This document shows positions 1-7,871 of a stretch of 64,000 bases of DNA, one piece after another (positions within the stretch are counted from its first letter, which is position 1; each line of letters begins with the position of its first letter). The DNA is taken from positions 17,784 to 81,783 of the forward strand of contig CAYNWK010000005.1 of NCBI GenBank assembly GCA_964400875.1, read 5' to 3'. The notes under the pieces are model-generated. The model had not been told where the DNA came from and did no database searches. It was given only the letters and a program-made list of their open reading frames with translations. A program made the position numbers and the translations under genes. The DNA comes from CAYNWK01 sp964400875. GTDB lineage: Bacteria; Chloroflexota; Anaerolineae; Anaerolineales; UBA4823.

Positions 1-423
1 GGGCAGGGCGATAGTTTGCTGCAGCCGCTGTGGGTTGAGGATCTGGTCACCTGCCTGACCTGGGCGCTGGATGACGACGAAACCCGCGACCAAATGTACG
101 AAGTCGGTGGTCCGGAATTCTTGTCTTTTAACGAGATCTTGCAGATGGTGATGGATCAGTTAGGTTTACAGCGCAAGCCGGTTTACCTTCATCCCGCATA
201 CTTACGTGGTCTGACCGTGTTTTTGGAGAACCTGCTTCCCTCCATACCGGTCTCGGTTTATTGGCTGGATTATCTAGCGGCGAACCGTACTTGTTCGCTG
301 GATACCATCCCGCGATTTTTTAATCTGATGCCTACCCGGATGGCGCAGCGGCTGGCCTACCTGGAAGGGCGCAACTGGCGGCGGGCGTTCTGGCGCTCGA
401 TCATGCGCCGCCAGCCGGTTTAA
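1..423 (+). CDS. NAD-dependent epimerase/dehydratase family protein, C-terminal part (partial)
   Basis: The frame is open from the first base of the window, so the gene begins upstream and only its last 140 or so codons are visible. The segment resembles the C-terminal half of the atypical SDR / NDUFA9-like family: an LWVEDLV stretch near the start, where these proteins report that they apply to a subregion, followed by YEVGGPEFLSFNEIL, a typical 'gained as a result' motif of NAD(P)-binding epimerases. The Rossmann GxxGxxG motif must lie outside the window, so substrate cannot be guessed. It ends 5 bases before the next gene on the same strand, suggesting co-transcription. The TTG at 16 is not a believable start. 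Family fairly sure; function open. Confidence 0.75.
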   Translation, partial: GQGDSLLQPLWVEDLVTCLTWALDDDETRDQMYEVGGPEFLSFNEILQMVMDQLGLQRKPVYLHPAYLRGLTVFLENLLPSIPVSVYWLDYLAANRTCSLDTIPRFFNLMPTRMAQRLAYLEGRNWRRAFWRSIMRRQPV

Positions 424-428
424 GAACG

Positions 429-1352
429 ATGCGCGGACGAACGATACGCATTTTAGAAACAGCGCAGGATATGGTTGCAGTTGAAGCGCTGCAGCGGCTG
501 GTCTGGCCTGGTGATGACACCGAGATCGTACCGTTGCACGTGTTGGTAACGGCTGCTCACAACGGCGGTCTGGTGATCGGCGCTTTTGAGGAGGCGCGCC
601 AGGGTGAGGAAGCCGGCCAGCTGGTCGGTTTCGTCTTTGGCTTTCCAGGCTTATATTTCACACCGGACGGTCCGCGGCCCAAGCACTGCTCGCACATGCT
701 CGGCGTGCATCCCGAATATCGCGATCGGGGGATCGGCTTTGCTCTCAAGCGCGCCCAATGGCAAATGGTCCGCCATCAAAAGCTCGACAGGATCACCTGG
801 ACTTATGATCCATTGCAGAGTCGCAATGCCTATCTGAACATCGCCAAGTTAGGCGCAGTTTGCAACCGCTACCGCCGAGAGGTGTACGGTGAAATGCGCG
901 ACGGGGTCAATGCTGGCACGCCTTCCGATCGCTTTGAGGTGGACTGGTGGGTCAACACCAAGCGCGTAGAGCGCCGGTTGAGCCGACGCGCGCGTCGCCA
1001 GCTCGACCTGGCTCATTTCCTCAGCGCAGACGCCGAGATCATCAACCCTTCCCACACAGATCCTGGAAGTTTGCCCCGCCCAGTTGATACGCAGGCTGTG
1101 CTTGCCTCGCTGGAGCAGAAAATCGACGCCGATCGCGATAAGGATGATGTTTTCCTGCTGCTGGAAATCCCGGCTGATATCCAGCAGATCAAAGCTGTTG
1201 ACGCCGAATTGGCTCTGGCCTGGCGATCTCACACCCGAACCCTATTCGAACACTCCTTTGACCGCGGTTATCTGGTCACCGATTTCGTTTACCTGACCGG
1301 ACCACAATCACGCAGTTTTTACGTACTGAGCCACGGAGAAAGCACCTTGTGA
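429..1352 (+). CDS. GNAT-superfamily acyltransferase (COG3375-like)
   Basis: Predicted N-acyltransferase of 307 residues. An acetyl-CoA-binding motif A is visible around residues 94-110 (MLGVHPEYRDRGIGFALK, with R-D-R-G-I-G as the Q/RxxGxG/A signature), and WTYDPLQSRNAYLN follows, which is characteristic of the COG3375 group. Its stop codon overlaps the GTG start of the enolase-superfamily gene by 4 bases, so the two are translationally coupled. This pairing is known from organisms in which a GNAT N-succinyltransferase supplies N-succinyl-amino acids to an N-succinylamino acid racemase, converting D- to L-amino acids. That role here is inference; an acetyl donor or another acceptor is possible. 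Starts with ATG, weakly preceded by a purine-rich stretch. Confidence 0.85.
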   Translation: MRGRTIRILETAQDMVAVEALQRLVWPGDDTEIVPLHVLVTAAHNGGLVIGAFEEARQGEEAGQLVGFVFGFPGLYFTPDGPRPKHCSHMLGVHPEYRDRGIGFALKRAQWQMVRHQKLDRITWTYDPLQSRNAYLNIAKLGAVCNRYRREVYGEMRDGVNAGTPSDRFEVDWWVNTKRVERRLSRRARRQLDLAHFLSADAEIINPSHTDPGSLPRPVDTQAVLASLEQKIDADRDKDDVFLLLEIPADIQQIKAVDAELALAWRSHTRTLFEHSFDRGYLVTDFVYLTGPQSRSFYVLSHGESTL

Positions 1353-2467
1353 CTGCCATGAAGATCGAGAGCCTGCAGCTTTACCATTTACGCATGCCCC
1401 TGGTCGCTCCTTTTGAGACTTCTTTCGGACGCATTGACACTCGGGATTGCATCTTGCTGGTTGCGAAATGCGGAGATCTGACCGGCTATGGTGAATGCGT
1501 CGCCGATCGCGATCCGGGTTATTCCTCCGAGACTGCTGAGACAGCCTGGTTCATTTTAGGAGAGTACCTGATCCCTGCCATCCTGGGACAGGAGATCGCC
1601 GGGGTTGAGGAATTGCACAAACGGATGGAGGGTGTGCGCGGCCATCTGATGGCTAAAGCCGGGTTGGAAATGGCCTGGTGGGACTTGCAAGGCAAGCTCA
1701 CCGGCTGCTCTCTGCGGGAGATGCTGGGTGGTAAGCGCCAGCGAATTCCAGTCGGCGTGTCTGTTGGGCTGCAAAGGGATCCGCAAACGCTGGTGGAAGT
1801 CGTCTCGCGGTACCTGGAAAAAGGCTACCAGCGGGTCAAGATCAAGATCAAACCGGGTCGCGATGTGGGCGATACACTGGCGGTGCGGCGGGCTTTCCCA
1901 GATCTGCGCCTGCAGGTGGATGCGAATTCGGCTTACACGCTGGAATCAGCGCAAGGGTTACGCCCACTGGATGACCTGGACCTTCTTTTGATCGAACAAC
2001 CACTTGCGGAGGATGATCTTTGGGATCACCACCGCCTGCAAAAAGAGTTCGATACGCCGATCTGCTTGGACGAAAGCATCCTTTCACCTCGCCACGCCCG
2101 CCAGGCGCTGGAAATGCAGGCCTGCCGGGTGATCAACATCAAAGCCGGCCGAGTTGGTGGGTTGAGCCGGGGTGTTGCCATTCACGATCTTTGCCATGCC
2201 CAGGGCGTGCCGGTGTGGTGCGGCGGGATGTTGGAGACCGGAGTGGGGAGGGCAGCAAACCTGGCGTTGGCCAGCCTGCCGGGGTTTTCTCTGCCCGGTG
2301 ATATTTCGGCCACGGAGCGGTATTACCACGAGGATATCACCCAAGAGAGCTTCACGCTCAATCCGGATAGCACCATCGGGGTGCCTGAAGGCGACGGACT
2401 GGGGGTGTCCATCGATGAATCCGTCCTGGAAAGCGCGACGGTAAAACAGTTGCAGCTGCCAGGCTAA
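1349..2467 (+). CDS. menC: o-Succinylbenzoate synthase / N-succinylamino acid racemase (enolase superfamily)
   Basis: 372-residue member of the muconate-lactonizing-enzyme subgroup of the enolase superfamily. All expected active-site residues are visible: the KxK pair K164/K166, metal ligands D191 (VDANSAY), E216 (IEQPL) and D241 (LDES), and the opposing base K265 (NIKAGRVGG). The family includes OSB synthase of menaquinone synthesis and the closely related, often promiscuous N-succinylamino acid racemase. No other men gene is nearby, while a GNAT acyltransferase overlaps it by 4 bases, so the racemase role is favoured by context. The GTG start at 1349 has a GGAG about 8 bases upstream; ATG at 1358 is an alternative. 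Sequence alone does not separate the two activities. Confidence 0.9.
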   Translation: MTAMKIESLQLYHLRMPLVAPFETSFGRIDTRDCILLVAKCGDLTGYGECVADRDPGYSSETAETAWFILGEYLIPAILGQEIAGVEELHKRMEGVRGHLMAKAGLEMAWWDLQGKLTGCSLREMLGGKRQRIPVGVSVGLQRDPQTLVEVVSRYLEKGYQRVKIKIKPGRDVGDTLAVRRAFPDLRLQVDANSAYTLESAQGLRPLDDLDLLLIEQPLAEDDLWDHHRLQKEFDTPICLDESILSPRHARQALEMQACRVINIKAGRVGGLSRGVAIHDLCHAQGVPVWCGGMLETGVGRAANLALASLPGFSLPGDISATERYYHEDITQESFTLNPDSTIGVPEGDGLGVSIDESVLESATVKQLQLPG

Positions 2468-2603
2468 CCCTTCTCAAATTTAGGAGTTACCTAATCCACG
2501 AGCAGAGTGGAGCCTATTGAGCAAAGCTGTTTGTATTTCGTCGCAAACTCATATATACTTTTGTTGTTGGTTCCTGACTCTCAGATTAAAAAATGAGGGG
2601 ATG

Positions 2604-3236
2604 ATGCGCATTTACGATATCTCGTTAACGATCTCTCCGGAGATACCCACCTGGCCCGGCGATCCGGCTGTTGTGGTTGAGCGCGCCGAAAAGATCGAGG
2701 CAGGCGCTCAATCCAATACCTCACGGCTGGAAATGAGCGCGCACACCGGTACGCACGTCGATGCCCCCTATCACTTTATCGCTACGGGGAATACCGTCGA
2801 ATCGCTGGAATTGAGGGTGCTGACCGGACGGGCGTACGTCCTGCATCTGCCAGAGGCGGAAGTTATTACCGCTGAAGTGTTGGATGGGGCCGGAATCCCA
2901 CCTCGCACTCGCCGGGTGCTCTTTCGCACGCGCAATTCTGACTACTGGGCGAACGGAGAAAAAACTTTTCAGCGTGATTTTGTAGCTATCAGCGGGGACG
3001 GGGCCGAATATTTGGTCAATCGCGGCGTCAAGCTGGTCGGCGTCGATTATTTATCGGTCGCGCCTTTTACAGATTCGGTCCCAACCCACAAAACTTTGCT
3101 CAAAGCCGGGGTGGTTATTGTGGAGGGGCTCGATCTTTCGAAGGTGTCCCAGGGGCGCTACGCGTTCTACTGCCTGCCGCTCAAGATTAAGGGCTCGGAT
3201 GGCGCGCCGGCCCGGGCGATCCTTGTCGGTGTCTAG
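2604..3236 (+). CDS. Cyclase family protein (kynurenine formamidase-like metal hydrolase)
   Basis: About 210-residue protein of the cyclase/Arylformamidase (KynB) family. It shows the hallmark HTGTHVDAPYHF metal-binding motif near residue 45, and the entry DISLTISPEIPTWPGDP typical of the family. Members hydrolyse amides or cyclise small molecules using Mn or Zn. No tryptophan catabolism gene is adjacent, so N-formylkynurenine is not a safe substrate. The frame is open back to a TTG at 2517, but GAGGGG at 2595-2600 points to ATG at 2604 (or 2601), which also makes the protein begin at the conserved MRIYDIS. The next gene starts within its last codons. Confidence 0.88.
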   Translation: MRIYDISLTISPEIPTWPGDPAVVVERAEKIEAGAQSNTSRLEMSAHTGTHVDAPYHFIATGNTVESLELRVLTGRAYVLHLPEAEVITAEVLDGAGIPPRTRRVLFRTRNSDYWANGEKTFQRDFVAISGDGAEYLVNRGVKLVGVDYLSVAPFTDSVPTHKTLLKAGVVIVEGLDLSKVSQGRYAFYCLPLKIKGSDGAPARAILVGV

Positions 3237-3789
3237 AAACTCGCTAGGGATTCGACTACTTGGTTTGAGCTTGACGTTTGGGTTGGCATTAGCAGGGTGT
3301 TCGTCAACGGACTTGCCTTCCCCTGGTATGGAAGGAGAAACAACGATGATGATGGAACTGACCAGCCCGGCCTTTCAGGAAGGCGAGGCTATCCCAGTAA
3401 GATATACCTGTGACGGAGAGGATGTCTCCCCTCCACTATCTTGGACGGGAGTGCCGCAAGAGGTCGCAAGCCTGGCCTTAATCGTAGACGATCCCGACGC
3501 TCCATCCGGTACGTTCGTCCATTGGGTCTTGTTCAACCTATCCGCGGACCTGAAGTCGCTGGCAGAAGGCGACAGCGGCGGAGGAATCCAGGGCACGATG
3601 GGATCGCGCAAGCAAGGCTACGGCGGTCCGTGTCCCCCCAGAAGCAGCGAACACCGCTATTTCTTTAAACTTTACGCTTTGGATACCACGCTGGATTTAG
3701 AGAGCGGCGCCACCAAAGCTGAGCTCGAAAAGGCCATGCAAGGCCATATCCTCGCCCGTGGTCAGCTGGTGGGCACGTACAGCCGTTAG
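3229..3789 (+). CDS. PEBP-family (YbhB/YbcL-like) lipoprotein
   Basis: Phosphatidylethanolamine-binding-protein-like fold, about 186 residues. The diagnostic DPDAPSGTFVHW and GPCPPRSSEHRYFF motifs form the anion-binding pocket of the family. Ahead of the domain is a lipoprotein signal peptide: hydrophobic stretch then LALAGC lipobox, so the mature protein would be lipid-anchored outside the membrane. Start is taken at GTG 3229, overlapping the last 8 bases of the cyclase gene; TTG 3223 is equally possible. The longer open frame back to 3118 is a shadow of the cyclase gene. Bacterial PEBP proteins have no well-defined role. A hairpin follows at 3814. Confidence 0.85.
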   Translation: MSRNSLGIRLLGLSLTFGLALAGCSSTDLPSPGMEGETTMMMELTSPAFQEGEAIPVRYTCDGEDVSPPLSWTGVPQEVASLALIVDDPDAPSGTFVHWVLFNLSADLKSLAEGDSGGGIQGTMGSRKQGYGGPCPPRSSEHRYFFKLYALDTTLDLESGATKAELEKAMQGHILARGQLVGTYSR

Positions 3790-3813
3790 CGGAATTCCTT
3801 TGAGGCATAATCC

Positions 3814-3850
3814 GGGAGTTATAAACCGGCGTCCCCGGTCCATAACTCCT
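3814..3850. terminator. Hairpin between convergent genes
   Basis: GGAGTTAT (3815-3822) pairs with ATAACTCC (3842-3849) and ACCGG (3825-3829) with CCGGT (3835-3839), with a two-base internal mismatch and a five-base loop. It sits between the ends of the PEBP gene (+) and fabL (-), so it may terminate both transcripts. There is no clear T-tract. The outer arms resemble the ends of the repeat family seen elsewhere in the window, so it may be a reduced copy. Confidence 0.5.
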
Positions 3851-3857
3851 GAATAGT

Positions 3858-4643
3858 TTAAATGCCGGGCACTAACAAGGTATAGCCGCCGTCCATCATG
3901 ATGGTCTGGCCGCGGATCATGCTGGCAGCAGGAGTGCACAGGAAAGCTACCACCTCGGCGACTTCCTCGGGGGTTGCCAGCCGACCGGCTGGCGTATTGG
4001 CGATGGCGCGCTGGATAGCGCCTGGTTGGCGGGTGTGATCGAAGTGTTCTAAAGCGCTGGTCAGCACGATTCCGGGGGAGACGGCGTTGACGACGATATT
4101 TTTGGGGGCCAGCTCGACTGCCAGATAGCGGGTCAGCGCTTCGATAGCAGCTTTGCTGGCGCCTACTACACTGTAATCGGGCAACACGCGGATCGCGCCT
4201 GGGCTTGAAAGGCTGATGATCGTACCCCCACCGCGTTTTTCCATCAACGGTACGGCCTGTTGTGCCGCGAAAAGCAACGCGCGCGCGTTGATGTTCATGG
4301 TCCAGTCCCAGCCGCGCGGTTTTTGATCGAGGGCTGGACGGTTGTACCCGGAAGCGGCATTACTGACCAGGATGTCCAGCCCGTCGAAGCGTTCAGCAAT
4401 CTGCTCGAACAAGCGGTTGAGGTCCTCGATCGAACCAACATCGGCCCTGACCAGCAGGGCACGCCGGCCAACCGCTTCGATCTCCGCAGCAGTCTCTTCG
4501 GCGGGTTCGCGCTTGCGGAAGTAGTTGACCACGATATCAGCGCCGAGCCGGGCGAAGTGCAGGGCGATCGCCCGCCCAATGCCCCGTCCGGAGCCGGTAA
4601 CCAGCACGGTTTTATTCTCGAAAGGGGTTGCGGCGCTTTCCAT
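3858..4643 (-). CDS. fabL: Enoyl-[acyl-carrier-protein] reductase III (FabL)
   Basis: Short-chain dehydrogenase of 261 residues that should catalyse the NAD(P)H-dependent reduction of trans-2-enoyl-ACP, the last step of the fatty acid elongation cycle. The nucleotide motif TGSGRGIG is at residues 16-23. The catalytic Tyr157 and Lys164 are spaced Y-X6-K, as in FabI and Bacillus FabL, not the Y-X3-K of ordinary SDRs. The C-terminal half, including ASKAAIEALTRYLAVELAP, NAVSPG and MIRGQTI, closely resembles FabL. It lies in the same strand block as fabH and fabF about 4-6 kb away, though not in one compact operon. Ends with TLLVPGI. Strong call. Confidence 0.92.
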   Translation of the reverse strand: MESAATPFENKTVLVTGSGRGIGRAIALHFARLGADIVVNYFRKREPAEETAAEIEAVGRRALLVRADVGSIEDLNRLFEQIAERFDGLDILVSNAASGYNRPALDQKPRGWDWTMNINARALLFAAQQAVPLMEKRGGGTIISLSSPGAIRVLPDYSVVGASKAAIEALTRYLAVELAPKNIVVNAVSPGIVLTSALEHFDHTRQPGAIQRAIANTPAGRLATPEEVAEVVAFLCTPAASMIRGQTIMMDGGYTLLVPGI

Positions 4644-4660
4644 AGCGGTGTGAGAACCGG

Positions 4661-5641
4661 TCAGTCCTGGAAAGGCAATGTGACGACCTCGGCCGTCCCC
4701 CCAGACTTATCCCTGCCGATACGCAGGCTGGTTCCCGGCCTGGAGAACTCGCGTTTGATGATCCCCAAGGCGATCAGGCCGAAGCGGGGTGAATTCACCA
4801 ACGAGGTAATCTCCCCGGCTGGCTGATTGCCCTCCGGTGACCACAGCCGACTGCCGTGTTCGACCAGCGCGCTCAGCCGCAGTCCGACCAAGTGGCGGGT
4901 AACTTTGTCGTATGTGATCTGGCGGGCGATCACCTCTTGGCCGGTGTAGCAGCCCTTCGTGTCGGAGATCAACGCCCGCAAGCCGGTTTCCAGGGGCGTG
5001 TAATCGTTGGTGAGTTCGTGCCCCCCGGCGGGTATGCCGCTTTCCACGCGTAGGGAAGTAAAGCTTGCTGCGCTCAACCGGACGGCGCCGGCAGCTTCTA
5101 ATGCGGCTTCGATTGGCTCGTGCGCCTCCAGGCGAGCGGAAATTTGCCAGCCCCAATCCCAGCGTCTGAACAGGTGGGCGGGCGCGCCGTCTACAGCCAG
5201 TTTGACCAGCGCATCCTCTTCCGGAAAAGCGTTGACACCCAGCTGTTCGAGGGTCCGTTCGGTCTGGGGGCCGATCAGGTGGAAATGGATGTAGGTATCA
5301 CTCTCATCTTCAAGCTTGACCTGGTCCATGAAGAAAATCCTGCTGCGCAAGAAAGCCGACGTCTTCGCAGCTTTGCCGGGCAGGGTTACAGCCGCGAAAC
5401 CTTCATCATCTTCGAACAACGTCAGCACGTCCAGGATGCGCGCGGCGGGGTCGGTGAGCACCGTGGTCAGGGTGTTCCCATCCGAAAGTCGCTTGATATC
5501 GTTGGTCGATTGGCGCTGGAGGAAGTCGACGCGATCTGGACCGCTGACGCGTAACCAACCGATCGCGCTTTGGTGGTAGAAAGCGGACGTTTGCAGGGCT
5601 GCCTGGTAGCCGGGCAGCGCTTCGATTTCCCTCGTGGTCAT
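4661..5641 (-). CDS. ygfZ: YgfZ/GcvT-like folate-binding Fe-S cluster maintenance protein
   Basis: 326-residue homologue of aminomethyltransferase-like YgfZ. The signature KGCYTGQEV, which holds the essential cysteine, is present in the C-terminal half, and WLRVSGPDRVDFLQRQSTND is the usual N-terminal folate-domain entry. YgfZ supports assembly or repair of Fe-S clusters together with folate. The GcvT catalytic aspartate context is not evident, so this is not the glycine-cleavage T protein. The open frame runs 107 codons further upstream, but that part overlaps the 3' end of ftsH in another frame and reads as shadow; ATG at 5641 begins the conserved protein. 17 bases upstream of fabL's start, probably co-transcribed with it. 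Confidence 0.88.
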   Translation of the reverse strand: MTTREIEALPGYQAALQTSAFYHQSAIGWLRVSGPDRVDFLQRQSTNDIKRLSDGNTLTTVLTDPAARILDVLTLFEDDEGFAAVTLPGKAAKTSAFLRSRIFFMDQVKLEDESDTYIHFHLIGPQTERTLEQLGVNAFPEEDALVKLAVDGAPAHLFRRWDWGWQISARLEAHEPIEAALEAAGAVRLSAASFTSLRVESGIPAGGHELTNDYTPLETGLRALISDTKGCYTGQEVIARQITYDKVTRHLVGLRLSALVEHGSRLWSPEGNQPAGEITSLVNSPRFGLIALGIIKREFSRPGTSLRIGRDKSGGTAEVVTLPFQD

Positions 5642-5663
5642 ACGATCTCCGAGATTAAATAAG

Positions 5664-5690
5664 CAATTGGCGGGCTTAGCCCGCCAATTG
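5664..5690. terminator. Perfect 12-bp hairpin after ftsH
   Basis: CAATTGGCGGGC (5664-5675) and GCCCGCCAATTG (5679-5690) form a perfect stem with a TTA loop, in the 64-bp space between ftsH and ygfZ on the minus strand. There is no T-run, so it may be a transcript-end stabiliser or a partial terminator and not an intrinsic terminator. It shares the GGCGGGC/GCCCGCC core with the hairpin at 36148. Confidence 0.6.
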
Positions 5691-5705
5691 ACTGGTTGAT
5701 TCCGG

Positions 5706-7574
5706 TTAAACCGCCGTTGGTTGTGGTTCCGGTGTACCGCTGTTCTTGGGGATCGGCGGTGGGAAAATTTCCTCGAACTCTTCACGCGACAGGGTCTCAA
5801 CCTCCAACAGGCGGCTGGCGATCGCATCAAGCCGGTCACGATACTGGTTGATGATCGCTTTGGCTCTGTCGTAAGCCTCGCTGACCAGCCGGCGGACTTC
5901 TTTATCGATCTGCTGGGCGACGGCTTCGGAGTAATCGCGCTGTTCGGAGATCTCCCGGCCAAGGAAGATCAGCTCTTCCTTCTGCCCATAGACCATTGGG
6001 CCGAGCGTTTCGCTCATCCCCAGACGGGTGACCATAGCTCGGGCCATGCGGGTGACCCGCTCCAGGTCGTTGGAAGCGCCGGAGGTGATATCGTCGAAGA
6101 CGACCTCCTCAGCAGCTCTCCCGCCCAGCAAGCCGACCATATCGGCGACGAGCTTCTTGCGAGCCATCAGGGTGCGGTCTTCTTCAGGCAGCATGATGGT
6201 ATAGCCGCCCGCCATGCCGCGCGCGGTGATCGAAACCTTGTGTACCGGGTCTGCTTCGGCGATGGCGTTGGCGACGACCGCGTGACCGGCTTCGTGGTAA
6301 GCGACGATGCGCTTTTCTTCTTCGCTGATCAGGCGGCTCTTGCGTTCCGGTCCGGCGATGACGCGTTCGATGGCTTCTTCCATCTCCGGCTGTCCGATGA
6401 CTTTCTTATTGCGCCGGGCAGCCAGGATAGCGGCCTCATTAACCAGGTTCTCCAGGTCTGCGCCAACGAACCCTGGGGTCGAGCGAGCCAGGACGCCGAG
6501 ATCGACGTCGGGGGCCAGGGGTTTCCCTTTGACGTGCACTTTCAAGATAGCTTCACGCCCGCGCATATCCGGCCGATCCAGGACGACTCGGCGGTCAAAA
6601 CGCCCGGGTCGCAGCAAAGCGGGGTCGAGGATGTCGGGGCGGTTGGTGGCGGCTACGATGATCACGTTGGTGTCGGTGTCGAAGCCGTCCATTTCAACCA
6701 GCATTTGGTTCAGCGTTTGCTCGCGTTCGTCGTGGCTGCCTCCCAGTCCAGCGCCACGCTGGCGGCCGACGGCGTCGATCTCGTCGACGAAAACGATGCA
6801 GGGTGACTGCCGCTTAGCCTGCTCAAATAAATCCCGCACACGGCTGGCGCCAACACCGACGAACATCTCGACGAATTCGGAGCCTGAGATCGAAAAGAAG
6901 GGTACGCCTGCCTCACCGGAAACGGCTTTAGCTAACAGGGTTTTTCCGGTGCCGGGAGGGCCGACCAAAAGCACGCCTTTGGGGATGCGCGCTCCCAGCG
7001 AGATGAACTTTTCCGGTTCTCGGAGGAACTCAACAACTTCGAACAGCTCTTCCTTGGCTTCTTCTACGCCGGCGACGTCGTCAAAGGTAACGGTTGGCTG
7101 GTCGCCGGAGAACATGCGCGCTCGAGATTTACCAAAGGATAGGGCTGCGTTGTTGCTGCCTTGCGCCTGGCGGAAAACAAACCAGAAAACGCCGGCTAAC
7201 AGAATAAAGGGCACGAAATACCCCAGCGCCGTGGCGATACCCAACCAGGCGCTCGGCGGCTTGACCTGAACCTTTACATTGCCCGCGTCCAGCTGTTCGG
7301 TGGTAACGCCTAATTCTTTCAGCTGTTCCACCAGGGTGGCGTTGGATTCCATTTGCGAGTTCTTCTCATTGCCATCGTTGTAGATCACGGTCAAGCGGTT
7401 CTCATCCACGATGATGCGGGAGATTTTATCTGCCTGGATATCGGCTGCCACTTCGCTGATGGTTAGCGGTTCTTGCGTATTCGCTGACTGTTGAAACTGA
7501 TAGACCACCATCACAATGATGGCTACAAACAACAGCAAGTAAATTATCGATGATCGATTGCGGGTCGGATTCAC
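5706..7574 (-). CDS. ftsH: ATP-dependent zinc metalloprotease FtsH
   Basis: Membrane-anchored AAA+ protease that degrades misfolded membrane proteins and regulatory proteins. Two membrane helices (about residues 10-26 and 112-134) flank a small extracytoplasmic domain. The AAA module has Walker A GPPGTGKT (205-212), Walker B FVDEID (262-267) and an arginine-finger region LRPGRFDRR. The M41 peptidase domain has HEAGH at 427-431. At 622 residues it is of normal length; the C-terminal tail is short and Pro-rich. The GTG at 7574 is chosen because GGAGG lies 5 bases upstream; a TTG at 7586 lies inside that ribosome site. Its upstream region is AT-rich with TATAAT-like hexamers. Confidence 0.97.
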   Translation of the reverse strand: MNPTRNRSSIIYLLLFVAIIVMVVYQFQQSANTQEPLTISEVAADIQADKISRIIVDENRLTVIYNDGNEKNSQMESNATLVEQLKELGVTTEQLDAGNVKVQVKPPSAWLGIATALGYFVPFILLAGVFWFVFRQAQGSNNAALSFGKSRARMFSGDQPTVTFDDVAGVEEAKEELFEVVEFLREPEKFISLGARIPKGVLLVGPPGTGKTLLAKAVSGEAGVPFFSISGSEFVEMFVGVGASRVRDLFEQAKRQSPCIVFVDEIDAVGRQRGAGLGGSHDEREQTLNQMLVEMDGFDTDTNVIIVAATNRPDILDPALLRPGRFDRRVVLDRPDMRGREAILKVHVKGKPLAPDVDLGVLARSTPGFVGADLENLVNEAAILAARRNKKVIGQPEMEEAIERVIAGPERKSRLISEEEKRIVAYHEAGHAVVANAIAEADPVHKVSITARGMAGGYTIMLPEEDRTLMARKKLVADMVGLLGGRAAEEVVFDDITSGASNDLERVTRMARAMVTRLGMSETLGPMVYGQKEELIFLGREISEQRDYSEAVAQQIDKEVRRLVSEAYDRAKAIINQYRDRLDAIASRLLEVETLSREEFEEIFPPPIPKNSGTPEPQPTAV

Positions 7575-7623
7575 TAATACCTCCAAAGAAAGGTGACTGA
7601 CCGCAGAATTCTATATTATATAA

Positions 7624-7629
7624 ATTATA
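7624..7629 (-). promoter_or_regulatory. ftsH: Possible -10 element of ftsH
   Basis: On the minus strand this reads TATAAT, about 50 bases upstream of the ftsH start in a markedly AT-rich stretch. No good -35 hexamer is at 17 bases, so this is only a candidate. The rest of the 297-bp space between ftsH and fabH holds the hairpin at 7826 and nothing else recognisable. Confidence 0.3.
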
Positions 7630-7825
7630 CCAATCTATACAGCTGACTGGTAGTCGGGAACGATTATAATCTTGGAATTCTAACGTCGTTCTAACGTATT
7701 TGTGGGTTATTCCAGTCGAACTCCCCCTGTTTTACCATATAAGCGGCAAGAAATACGCCTGATAAGGAGAATTTGGGCCGATTGGGTGAGCGCGCGCTCC
7801 AAAACACCAGAATATAGGTGGCTCC

Positions 7826-7851
7826 CGAGGCCGCGCAGTTGCGCGGCCTCG
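7826..7851. terminator. Perfect 12-bp GC-rich hairpin after fabH
   Basis: CGAGGCCGCGCA (7826-7837) pairs perfectly with TGCGCGGCCTCG (7840-7851) around a two-base spacer. It lies 21 bases past the fabH stop codon on the minus strand, where a terminator of the fabF-fabH transcript is expected, but no T-tract follows. Confidence 0.55.
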
Positions 7852-7871
7852 AAATGGAAAACCAGTTGTGT

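Noticed and set aside
2481..2510. Further copy of the repeat family (TAGGAGTTAC)
   Set aside because: Only ten bases match the element end and no palindrome follows, so it may be chance.
5642..5962. 107-codon N-terminal extension of the ygfZ frame
   Set aside because: Overlaps the 3' end of ftsH in another frame, crosses the hairpin at 5664 and lacks any YgfZ similarity; ATG 5641 is used.
5721..6806. 361-codon open frame on the plus strand
   Set aside because: Lies wholly antisense to ftsH, which has complete FtsH motifs; the antisense peptide has no family features.
6307..7269. 320-codon open frame on the plus strand, Ser/Arg-rich
   Set aside because: Also antisense to ftsH; composition is typical of a shadow frame in GC-rich DNA.
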